NCBI GenBank assembly: GCA_946479535.1
Contig: CAMLGP010000211.1
Coordinates: 1-5,935, forward strand
DNA: 5,935 nucleotides
DNA from: an uncultured Bacteroidota bacterium
GTDB lineage: Bacteria > Bacteroidota > Bacteroidia > Chitinophagales > Chitinophagaceae
Reading direction: 5' to 3'
The notes beneath the pieces were generated by a model that saw only the letters and a program-made list of their open reading frames with translations, did not search any database and was not told where the DNA came from. A program made the translations under genes and the position numbers. The first letter of the stretch is position 1, and each line of letters begins with the position of its first letter. Shown here one piece after another: positions 1-5,629 of this stretch.

Positions 1-604
1 ATTTCGCGAGACCCGAATCACAGGCAAGCCAATAATTTTTCTGGAGCCTGTCCTGGTAAATACGCAACGGTTTCCATCCATCCGGAAAAGGAAACAGGTT
101 ATGTTTTACTGAAAATTCATTGTCGGCCTCGCTGTAAGTCAGTATGGTCTGACTGGTGAGCGATATCATGATATGCCCCTCTTCATCTGTAAAAAATTCA
201 GAAGCGGATCTTTCAAGTATTTCGGGATTAAACCTCACGGGTACTTCGTGAAAGCTCAGATCATTTATGTCAATATAACCCACCCTGTTCTCGCCACATA
301 ACAGCCACAGATGTCCTTTTTTGTCTGTTATAATAGAAAAGATTGTGTTATTGGGAATGGAATTCTTGTTGTTTGCATCGTGTACAAAACTTACGAATCG
401 CTGCCCATCATACCGTTGAAGACCATTCATGGTAGCAATCCAGATGTAACCTTTCCTGTCCTGCTGCACTTTTTTTACCTCCTGTGAGGCAAGCCCTTCT
501 TTTGTGCCAATATGGGTAAAGACATACTGGTGCTGTGGCTGGGCCGATAAATGGCCCAGGAAAGAGGAAAGAATAAATATGCAAAAGAGGCAGTGGCGCA
601 ACAA
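1..604 (-). CDS. Two-component-type periplasmic beta-propeller sensor, N-terminal part (runs off window)
   Basis: Reading the minus strand from position 604 gives 201 uninterrupted codons to the window edge; the C-terminus is missing. The first ~22 residues are hydrophobic and end in LSAQ, as in a signal peptide, so the propeller should lie in the periplasm. Next come blades of the Reg_prop type: VQQDRKGYIWIATMNGLQRY (about residues 45-64), then a second with KKGHLWLL, and the start of a third near the edge (YWLACDSGLAK). In Bacteroidota such propellers usually form the sensor half of hybrid histidine kinases or of LytTR/LuxR-linked sensors; which one applies here cannot be seen. There is no in-frame ATG before the signal peptide, and an in-frame TAA sits just upstream. 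The start is therefore probably one of two tandem TTG codons (604 or 601), or less likely the CTG at 610. The propeller call is confident; the kinase assignment is family-based inference. Confidence 0.8.
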   Translation of the reverse strand, partial: MLRHCLFCIFILSSFLGHLSAQPQHQYVFTHIGTKEGLASQEVKKVQQDRKGYIWIATMNGLQRYDGQRFVSFVHDANNKNSIPNNTIFSIITDKKGHLWLLCGENRVGYIDINDLSFHEVPVRFNPEILERSASEFFTDEEGHIMISLTSQTILTYSEADNEFSVKHNLFPFPDGWKPLRIYQDRLQKNYWLACDSGLAK

Positions 605-898
605 AAACAGTTAATTATTCAAATTTAATAAAGCTGTAGAGTATTTGCCACGCCCGGATGCCATAGTTTCAACAATTCATTCAATGATTTTCTCAATTCA
701 TACTGAAAATCCGGCAGCCATCTCCCTTTGGCAATTATTGCCTGGAGAATAAAGGCTCTGCCGGTTAATAGTTTCCAATCTTCATTTCATCCGGCTGTTT
801 CCCCATATCATTTCAATCATTCTTTCTTTCAGGGTTTAAATGTGCAATTTTCGTATTCACAAGCCATATGATCATTTAAACTTTATCAATTAAAACAG
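605..898. other. Divergent intergenic region with nested inverted repeats
   Basis: This region separates the minus-strand propeller gene from the plus-strand glycosyltransferase and contains no credible ORF. Beside the propeller promoter it holds an octamer direct repeat, CAATTCAT, at 673-680 and 694-701 (21 bp offset). A nested inverted repeat covers 711-764: outer arms CCGGCAG (711-717) and CTGCCGG (758-764), middle arms CCTTT (725-729) and AAAGG (751-755), and an inner palindrome GGCAAT-T-ATTGCC (730-742). The stretch 770-840 is pyrimidine-rich. I found no TAnnTTTG match just before the glycosyltransferase, so its promoter is not located. Confidence 0.5.
620..627 (-). promoter_or_regulatory. 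Bacteroidota -7 promoter element for the propeller gene
   Basis: On the minus strand this reads TAAATTTG, an exact match to the Bacteroidota TAnnTTTG -7 consensus. It lies about 16 bases before the proposed TTG start, so transcription would begin close to the gene and leave a very short leader. No convincing -33 TTTG partner is visible. Confidence 0.5.
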
Positions 899-2326
899 AT
901 GGAACAGCATTTATCACTCACAAACCAGTTTGCCGGACGGAAGATATTGTTTGCCAATTTTCCGGCGGATGGCCACTTTAACCCTTTAACCGGCCTGGCC
1001 ATGCACCTGAAAAGCCTGGGTGCAGATGTACGCTGGTATAGCTCGGTCACTTATGCAGCCAAACTTAAAAAAATGAACATCCCGCACTTTCGCTTTAAAA
1101 GGGCGGTTGATGTGGAAGGAAATGATTTTGATAAAGTATTTCCTGAACGTGCGAAAAAAAAATCGCAGGTATCCAAACTGAAGTATGATATCATTCATGC
1201 ATTTATTCTCCGTGCGCCGGAATATTATGCGGATATACTTGAAATACATAAAACCTTTTCTTTTGAACTGCTGGTAGCTGATAGCGCCTTTACAGGTATC
1301 CCTTTTGTAAAGGACCTGATGAGAAAGCCGGTTGTTGCGGTTGGAGTAATGCCACTTACTGAAACATCTGTTGACTTACCACCTGCGGGTCTTGGACTTG
1401 AACCTTCTAATACCATATTGGGTAAGATCAGAAATGCTTTCCTGCGTGAGTTAACCAATCAGTTCATATTCCATGGCCCCAATAAGGTCATGCATAGCCT
1501 GTTTGACAAATACAGGATACCCCATAATAAGGAGAGTCTTTTTGATATGCTGATCGCGAAATGTGATCTGTTATTGCAAAGTGGAACTCCCTCCTTTGAA
1601 TATTTCAGGAGTGACCTTAGTGAAAACGTGCGTTTTATCGGCCCCCTGCTTCCCTGGCATGGTAACCATGCTTATAAGCAATGGTTTGATCAACGGCTGA
1701 ATCAGTATGAGCGTGTTTTTCTTGTTACCCAGGGAACAGTAGAAAAGGAGGTGGAGAAATTGCTGGTGCCGGTTCTGGAAGCTTTTAAAGATTCTACTGC
1801 ACTGGTGGTTTGTACAACAGGTGGTTCAAAAACCACTGAATTGAAAAAAAGGTTTCCACAATCCAATTTTATTATCGAAGATTTTATTCCTTTCGCAGAT
1901 GTGATGCCTTACACGGATGTGTATATCACCAATGGTGGCTATGGTGGGGTTATGTTGGGAATTGAAAATAAATTACCACTGGTAGTGGCAGGTGTGCATG
2001 AAGGAAAGAATGAGATCAATGCCAGGGTAGGCTATTTTAAACTGGGTGTAAACCTGAAGACCGAAAAACCAACCCCGCAGCAGATAAGAAAAGCAGTAGA
2101 GGAGGTCATAAAGCAGCCTCATTATAAGGAGAATGCCATTAACCTTTCAAAGGAGTTTACGCAATATGATCCGGCCAGCTTGTTTGCAGAATCTGTAGCA
2201 GGCTTGCTGCCTGCTACAGAAAGTGGGGAGGCAAAATTTCCGGTACAGCGATGCAAAGCGCCAGTAATACCAATGTCGCAGGTGGTTGAAGGGAGCGAGG
2301 GGATTTTTCTTTTACAATCCATGTGA
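899..2326 (+). CDS. GT1-family glycosyltransferase (MGT/YjiC-like, GT-B fold)
   Basis: A 475-residue protein resembling the UDP-sugar-dependent macrolide/flavonoid-type glycosyltransferases (COG1819). These cytoplasmic enzymes move a sugar from a nucleotide donor onto a small, often lipophilic, acceptor. The N-terminal acceptor domain opens with KILFANFPADGHFNPL (residues 15-30); H26 in GHFNP matches the family's catalytic histidine, and D128 in LLVADSAF is a candidate partner acid. The C-terminal donor domain has VYITNGGYGGV (341-351), the counterpart of the usual HGG motif, and HEGKNEINARVG (367-378) where donor-sugar contacts normally lie. H is replaced by N in the first motif. ATG 899 is the first in-frame start after a TGA at 869. 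The recognisable fold ends near residue 437; the last ~38 residues match nothing I know, and their junction coincides with a strong DNA hairpin (2192-2220). Acceptor and sugar cannot be told from sequence. Confidence 0.9.
   Translation: MEQHLSLTNQFAGRKILFANFPADGHFNPLTGLAMHLKSLGADVRWYSSVTYAAKLKKMNIPHFRFKRAVDVEGNDFDKVFPERAKKKSQVSKLKYDIIHAFILRAPEYYADILEIHKTFSFELLVADSAFTGIPFVKDLMRKPVVAVGVMPLTETSVDLPPAGLGLEPSNTILGKIRNAFLRELTNQFIFHGPNKVMHSLFDKYRIPHNKESLFDMLIAKCDLLLQSGTPSFEYFRSDLSENVRFIGPLLPWHGNHAYKQWFDQRLNQYERVFLVTQGTVEKEVEKLLVPVLEAFKDSTALVVCTTGGSKTTELKKRFPQSNFIIEDFIPFADVMPYTDVYITNGGYGGVMLGIENKLPLVVAGVHEGKNEINARVGYFKLGVNLKTEKPTPQQIRKAVEEVIKQPHYKENAINLSKEFTQYDPASLFAESVAGLLPATESGEAKFPVQRCKAPVIPMSQVVEGSEGIFLLQSM
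2192..2220 (+). repeat. 12-bp perfect hairpin inside the glycosyltransferase 3' end
   Basis: TCTGTAGCAGGC (2192-2203) and GCCTGCTACAGA (2209-2220) are exact reverse complements around a 5-base TTGCT loop. The element encodes about residues 432-441 (SVAGLLPATE), where the conserved glycosyltransferase fold ends. No T-run follows on either strand, so it is not a standard intrinsic terminator. It could slow translation, stabilise the mRNA 3' end, or be a relic of a former terminator. Confidence 0.7.
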
Positions 2327-2373
2327 TAATTTCTGCAATTCATTCACGCCTGTATTTACTTGCCTTTAAGAAT

Positions 2374-2389
2374 GGACCATCTTTGGTCC
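2374..2389. promoter_or_regulatory. Palindrome overlapping a possible -7 element before the hemerythrin gene
   Basis: GGACCA-TCTT-TGGTCC is a perfect 6-bp inverted repeat with a 4-base centre, 32 bp before the hemerythrin start codon. It contains CATCTTTG (2378-2385), which differs from TAnnTTTG at one defined position. The palindrome could therefore be an operator over the promoter, or a hairpin near the start of the mRNA. No T-run follows, so termination after the glycosyltransferase is unlikely. Confidence 0.35.
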
Positions 2390-2421
2390 CTAATCAAAAC
2401 CATAATCATTAAACACTTACC

Positions 2422-3102
2422 ATGAACCGCTACAACATTTTTAATCAGATCCACAAAGGACTTCGCAGCTTATTATACGAAACAGCGCTCCTGATCCAGC
2501 AAACAGATTTTTTAAATAAAGAAGAAACAAAGGTTGCCATGAATAAAGTGAGGGAAGTGGTAAACCTTTTTGAAAAGCATGCACATACGGAAGATACTTA
2601 TCTGTTACCTACACTTGCTGAATATGAGCCAGCGGTTGTAAATGTCTTTGAAGAAGAGCATGTAAAAGATCATGAACTCTCCGAAAAATTGCTGGGCTTT
2701 GTTTATGTACTTACCCAAAGCCAGCTGGATCAAACAAAAGAGGAAATGGGCAGGGCACTGAGCATTGCTTATGTAGAATTCATGGTTTTCAATTTAAATC
2801 ATATGGCCAAAGAAGAAACCGTGATCAATAAACTTCTTTGGCGTTATTACACAGATGAGCAATTACACGGTATCACACGTACAATTGTCTCCAATATGCC
2901 TCCTGAAGCTTTTGCCAAAATGAGCAGGCAGATGTTACGGGGACTGAATAATGCAGAAATCATTACCTGGCTTACTGAGGTGAAAGCTACAGCACCTCCT
3001 TTTGTGTATGCTGGTCTTGCTGCTACTGCTGAAGCTGAACTTCCCCAGCGCTGGGGTATTATTCGCAACCGTTTGAACAGTGAAGAAGTGCTTGTAGCCT
3101 GA
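2422..3102 (+). CDS. Hemerythrin-like (HHE cation-binding) domain protein
   Basis: A 226-residue, mostly helical soluble protein without signal peptide or membrane segment. The first ~142 residues form a hemerythrin-type four-helix bundle, with candidate di-iron ligands spread over the helices: H11 (IHKGLR), H53/H55 and E57 (EKHAHTEDTYLLP), H80/H84 (EEEHVKDHE) and H127 with E131 (NHMAKEETVINKLLW). Proteins of this kind bind O2, NO or iron, and some protect against oxidative or nitrosative stress; which applies here is unknown. Residues 158-226 form a helical C-terminal extension (NMPPEAFAKM... to LPQRWGIIRNRL) without metal ligands. ATG 2422 follows a short AT-rich leader typical of Bacteroidota. 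The CsbD-like gene begins only 40 bp downstream, suggesting co-transcription. A GCCTGAATC direct repeat (3097-3105 and 3109-3117) spans its stop codon. Confidence 0.85.
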   Translation: MNRYNIFNQIHKGLRSLLYETALLIQQTDFLNKEETKVAMNKVREVVNLFEKHAHTEDTYLLPTLAEYEPAVVNVFEEEHVKDHELSEKLLGFVYVLTQSQLDQTKEEMGRALSIAYVEFMVFNLNHMAKEETVINKLLWRYYTDEQLHGITRTIVSNMPPEAFAKMSRQMLRGLNNAEIITWLTEVKATAPPFVYAGLAATAEAELPQRWGIIRNRLNSEEVLVA

Positions 3103-3142
3103 ATCAGGGCCTGAATCTTGATGGGTGTAGGTAAACAATTAT

Positions 3143-3352
3143 ATGAATTCATTGCATCTAAATAAGCCCTGGGAGGCCGTTAAAGAAAAGCTCAAGGAGC
3201 AAAATATAGAATTGACAGATGAGGATCTGGAACTCAGGCAGGGAGGGGAGCAGGAATTAATTGATCGCCTGGCCGACAAGTTGAGAAAGGATCCATCGGC
3301 AGTAAAAGCATGGATTGAAAGTATTTCCTTTAATACGGGAAAAGCTTCGTGA
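3143..3352 (+). CDS. Short CsbD-like general stress protein
   Basis: A 69-residue, highly charged cytoplasmic protein. It has the layout of short Bacteroidota proteins usually annotated as CsbD-like: an N-terminal WEAVKEKLKE helix (residues 10-19), the LTDEDLELRQGGEQELIDRL segment (24-43), then KLRKDPSAVKAWIESI (46-61). CsbD proteins are induced by general stress in other bacteria, but their molecular role is unknown. The match is from memory of the family pattern (W-x2-VK, LTDxDL, G-x-E-x2-L-x2-RL), so the family name is moderately certain. It follows the hemerythrin gene by 40 bp on the same strand and probably shares its transcript. Its stop lies 29 bp from the stop of the convergent small gene, and no good terminator is visible between them. 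Confidence 0.6.
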   Translation: MNSLHLNKPWEAVKEKLKEQNIELTDEDLELRQGGEQELIDRLADKLRKDPSAVKAWIESISFNTGKAS

Positions 3353-3381
3353 TTAAATTGACGGACCCGATAGGGTTGATT

Positions 3382-3624
3382 TTACCAGGAAGGAGATAAG
3401 ATAAAGCTGGCTGGGTAGCTACTTGTTTGCCTTTTCGTTTGTTTTACGGATTTTACCGGATAATTCACCAGCATAATTGTTTTAAAGGATTGACCAATGG
3501 TATCCTTGACTGTGTATTGGGAATGATTAGCAGGTGCAGGTAAAGGGACTACATTGTTTTTCTTCTGGTAACATTGATGAAAGATCAGCGTATATATAGC
3601 AGCCAAAAACAGTAAAATTTTCAT
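3382..3624 (-). CDS. Small putative exported protein of unknown function
   Basis: An 80-residue ORF that I do not recognise. The N-terminus, MKILLFLAAIYTLIFHQC, looks like a signal peptide: a lysine, then a hydrophobic run to residue 15, then C18. FHQC is a poor lipobox, so a lipoprotein is possible but not convincing. The rest is polar, basic and low in acidic residues (KSVKQTKRQT near residues 58-67) with a short aromatic C-terminus. Support for a real gene is the signal-like N-terminus, an exact TAnnTTTG element upstream (3681-3688) and placement in an otherwise empty gap, tail-to-tail with the CsbD-like gene. It could still be a chance ORF. Confidence 0.45.
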   Translation of the reverse strand: MKILLFLAAIYTLIFHQCYQKKNNVVPLPAPANHSQYTVKDTIGQSFKTIMLVNYPVKSVKQTKRQTSSYPASFILSPSW

Positions 3625-3680
3625 ACGTCTGTAATTTCTGGAACAAGCAAAATAAATGAGGAAAGATTGTGCCAGCGTTG

Positions 3681-3688
3681 CAAAATTA
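3681..3688 (-). promoter_or_regulatory. Possible -7 promoter element for the small exported protein
   Basis: The minus strand reads TAATTTTG, an exact TAnnTTTG match, 57 bp before the start codon of the 80-residue ORF. A TTG lies 15 bases upstream of it, closer than the usual -33 spacing. A near-consensus sigma-54 sequence lies between this element and the gene (3659-3674), so the promoter assignment is open. Confidence 0.35.
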
Positions 3689-3820
3689 GGAGTTCGTTTG
3701 ATTCAATCAGATTAAAGAATTGATGTTTTTTGGGACAAGTATCTCTCTTTTTTGATAAAAACTTCAAATTGATCGGATACAGCCCGGTTTTTACCAAGGG
3801 GTTAACTTAAAAAATAATAT

Positions 3821-3852
3821 AAAAAAATCAGACTCCTACCGTGATTAAGAGT
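3821..3852 (-). terminator. Weak second terminator-like hairpin
   Basis: On the minus strand, ACTCTTA (3852-3846) pairs with TAGGAGT (3838-3832) over seven base pairs including one G-U, with a 7-base loop. A run of seven T follows after four bases (3827-3821). It could act as a back-up to the strong terminator upstream or block read-through into the small exported-protein gene. The gap before the T-run makes it weak. Confidence 0.3.
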
Positions 3853-3886
3853 AAACAAGCAGGGATAAATGCGAAATCTGTGGAAT

Positions 3887-3918
3887 TATTTACTCGCCCG
3901 GGAAAATTTGAGTAAATA
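3887..3918. repeat. 9-bp inverted repeat with CCCGGG near its centre
   Basis: TATTTACTC (3887-3895) and GAGTAAATA (3910-3918) are exact reverse complements separated by 14 bases that include CCCGGG. A related half-site, GAGTAAAC, occurs at 3849-3856. There is no T-run on either side. Position and form suggest an operator or an mRNA 3' structure; no regulator can be named. Confidence 0.5.
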
Positions 3919-3931
3919 GGTTCCTAAGATG

Positions 3932-3973
3932 AAAAAAAATGCCGGAAAGTGGGTTAATCCAATTTTCCGGCAT
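3932..3973 (-). terminator. Intrinsic terminator of the sigma-54 activator gene
   Basis: On the minus strand, ATGCCGGAAA (3973-3964) pairs perfectly with TTTCCGGCAT (3948-3939). The loop region can add a short inner TGG/CCA helix. A run of T continues directly from the stem (3938-3932). The hairpin begins 23 bp after the activator's stop codon, as expected for a Rho-independent terminator. On the plus strand no T-run follows, so it works in one direction. Confidence 0.9.
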
Positions 3974-3995
3974 CAGGTCCTGGAAATAATTATCC

Positions 3996-5453
3996 TCAGG
4001 ACGACTGGTAATTTTTAATCTTATTATAAAGCGTTTTCCTGTCTATTTTCAACAGTTCAGCTGCTTTCTTTTTGTTGAAGTTGACCATTTTAAGAACAGA
4101 CATGATGGTTTCAAATTCCGCCCTTCCGGCTGCATCCTTCAACTGATTCTTGGATTTCAGATCACCTTCCTTCAATTCTGGAGTAGCCATGGCCGTTGCA
4201 GGGGTAAACTCAGTTCCGGCGGGACTGTCTTCTTCCCGGGTAGTCAATGGGTTCTTATTGTTGATCTCCCACGGCAATGAGGAAGTACTGATCTTTTTTC
4301 CAGGTTCAGTAAGCAATACAGCTCTACGGATCACATTCCTGAATTCCCGGAGGTTGCCTGGCCATTCATAAGTAAGGAATGCTTCCATCACATCATCATC
4401 AAACTCTGTAACCTTTTTTCCCAGTTCAGAGCTTGCCTTTTCAAGGAAAAACTCCGCGAATGCGGAAATATCTTCACGACGGCTTCTCAATGGGGGAAGG
4501 TTAATGGAGAATTCATTGAAACGATGATAAAGGTCTTCCCTGAATTTACCTTTACGGTAAGCATCCCGAAGGTTCTCATTTGATGCTACTATTATCCGTA
4601 CATCTACTTCTTTTTCTTTATTTCCACCAACACGCTTGAATTTTCTTTCCTGTATTACACGAAGCAGGGTTGCCTGGATCTCAACACCAAGGTTTCCAAC
4701 TTCATCAAGGAAAAGCGTTCCCCCATCAGCCAATTCAAAATGTCCTTCTTTGTCCTGTAAAGCTCCGGTAAAGGCTCCTTTCACGTGACCAAACAATTCA
4801 CTACCTGCCAGCTCTTTTGACAGTGTTCCACAATCCATTGCCACAAATGGCTTATCCTTGCGTGCACTCAGCTGGTGAATGCTACGGGCAATCACTTCTT
4901 TTCCTGATCCACTTTCACCATATAATATGATACTGTAATTGGTAGCGGCAACAATATTTACCTGGTCATATAATGATTTGGCAGCAGGAGATTTCCCTTC
5001 ATAGAAATCCGGACTGCTCAATTTGCTACGCGTTGGTGATGTTGCTTCTGAAACAGGTCGGAATTTCCTTTCCTGGCCTAACTCTTCAGGCGGGGTCTGC
5101 AGGATCTTATGGAGAATAGAAAGGACTTCATCCGGAATGAGCGGTTTGGTAATATAGTCGAATGCGCCGAGCTTAATAACTTCAACAGCAGTCTTGATAT
5201 CAGAATATCCCGTTATGACCAGGAGGCCCACATTGGGATTCTGCTTGCGGATGGCGGCAATAACATCTTTTCCATCCATATCACCAAGCCGGTAGTCACA
5301 GATAACCGCATCAAATTTCTTTTCGTTGAATTTTGCGATCCCTTTTGCTCCTGTATGTGAAGCTTCTGTATCGAACCCTTTTCTTGCAAGATACCTACCA
5401 AGCAATGTGCACAGATCGATATCATCATCTATGATAAGGATACTTTTATTCAT
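3996..5453 (-). CDS. NtrC-family sigma-54-dependent response regulator
   Basis: A complete 485-residue enhancer-binding protein. The receiver domain (1-120) has the acidic pocket D9-D11, phosphoacceptor D53 (VICDYRLGDMDG), T81 and K103. A linker of about 30 residues leads to the AAA+ domain (about 150-390): Walker A GESGSGKE (179-186), the sigma-54-contacting GAFTGA loop (226-231), Walker B TLFLDE (246-251), sensor I around 285-295, arginine-finger candidates R305 and R311 (FREDLYHRF), and sensor II in WPGNLREFRN (364-373). A Thr/Pro/Ala-rich linker (about 400-430) precedes a Fis-type helix-turn-helix (436-485, with AAELLKIDRKTLYNKI). All hallmark residues are intact, so it should hydrolyse ATP to open sigma-54 promoters when phosphorylated. 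ATG 5453 is the first start after an in-frame TAG. Its kinase is not in the window. A strong terminator follows, and the gene is divergent from another receiver gene. Confidence 0.97.
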   Translation of the reverse strand: MNKSILIIDDDIDLCTLLGRYLARKGFDTEASHTGAKGIAKFNEKKFDAVICDYRLGDMDGKDVIAAIRKQNPNVGLLVITGYSDIKTAVEVIKLGAFDYITKPLIPDEVLSILHKILQTPPEELGQERKFRPVSEATSPTRSKLSSPDFYEGKSPAAKSLYDQVNIVAATNYSIILYGESGSGKEVIARSIHQLSARKDKPFVAMDCGTLSKELAGSELFGHVKGAFTGALQDKEGHFELADGGTLFLDEVGNLGVEIQATLLRVIQERKFKRVGGNKEKEVDVRIIVASNENLRDAYRKGKFREDLYHRFNEFSINLPPLRSRREDISAFAEFFLEKASSELGKKVTEFDDDVMEAFLTYEWPGNLREFRNVIRRAVLLTEPGKKISTSSLPWEINNKNPLTTREEDSPAGTEFTPATAMATPELKEGDLKSKNQLKDAAGRAEFETIMSVLKMVNFNKKKAAELLKIDRKTLYNKIKNYQSS

Positions 5454-5495
5454 AAGAGGGGTATTGAAATTGAAATTAACACTTTTTTCTAAGCC

Positions 5496-5517
5496 TTGAC
5501 TCTATAGGTTAGGTCAA
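5496..5517. promoter_or_regulatory. Inverted repeat TTGAC-N12-GTCAA, candidate activator site
   Basis: TTGAC (5496-5500) and GTCAA (5513-5517) form a perfect inverted repeat with 12 bases between the arms. Its centre is about 78 bp upstream of the start site predicted from the sigma-54 promoter at 5559-5574, near the low end of the usual distance for enhancer-binding proteins. It also overlaps the likely promoter of the activator gene itself. That this activator binds it is inference; five-base arms can occur by chance. Confidence 0.35.
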
Positions 5518-5522
5518 AATCA
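5515..5522 (-). promoter_or_regulatory. Weak -7-like element for the sigma-54 activator gene
   Basis: The minus strand reads TGATTTTG, one mismatch from TAnnTTTG, 62 bp before the activator's ATG. It is the best match found in this leader. It overlaps the right arm of the TTGAC/GTCAA repeat, which would allow autoregulation. Confidence 0.3.
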
Positions 5523-5558
5523 TGCCGGAATTTTACGGTCCGGAGGGAAAAAATCATT

Positions 5559-5574
5559 TGGCAGTAAAATTGCG
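5559..5574 (+). promoter_or_regulatory. Sigma-54 (-24/-12) promoter for the divergent receiver gene
   Basis: TGGCAGTAAAATTGCG matches the RpoN consensus TGGCACG-N4-TTGCW at TGGCA and TTGC. The invariant GG (5560-5561) and GC (5572-5573) are separated by exactly ten bases. The predicted start site is near 5585, leaving a leader of about 45 bases before the ATG at 5630. It points at the receiver-domain gene and lies directly upstream of a gene encoding a sigma-54 activator, which makes function likely. Confidence 0.65.
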
Positions 5575-5629
5575 ATAATGCCTTACAGATCGAATGAATA
5601 TCATATTTTTATAGCAGTCCCTCCAATCA

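Larger units (their letters stand above)
3625..3995. other. Intergenic region with terminators and an inverted repeat
   Basis: No credible ORF is present on either strand. From right to left on the minus strand, the sequence after the sigma-54 activator gene holds a strong terminator (3932-3973), a 9-bp inverted repeat (3887-3918), a weaker terminator-like hairpin (3821-3852) and an A/T-rich tract (3809-3827). It then carries the promoter candidates for the small exported protein (3659-3688). Confidence 0.6.

Noticed and set aside
635..650. TGGCAAATACTCTACA on the minus strand as a sigma-54 promoter for the propeller gene
   Set aside because: The -24 part fits, but the -12 part is CTAC instead of TTGC, and an exact TAnnTTTG element lies closer to the gene.
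728..742. TTGGCAATTATTGCC on the plus strand as a sigma-54 promoter for the glycosyltransferase
   Set aside because: Only eight bases separate GG and GC; the family needs ten. It is better described as a palindrome.
2847..3152. Minus-strand ORF of 101 residues opposite the hemerythrin gene
   Set aside because: It is antisense to a well-supported gene, has no domain or leader, and its composition looks like a shadow of the real frame. The same holds for the other ORFs overlapping the glycosyltransferase and the activator.
3365..3376. ACCC-GATA-GGGT hairpin as a terminator between the convergent genes
   Set aside because: The stem is only four base pairs and the following T-run is short and interrupted.
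5463..5478. Tandem ATTGAA repeat in the activator leader
   Set aside because: It is only about two copies of a 6-base AT-rich unit, which is common in such leaders.
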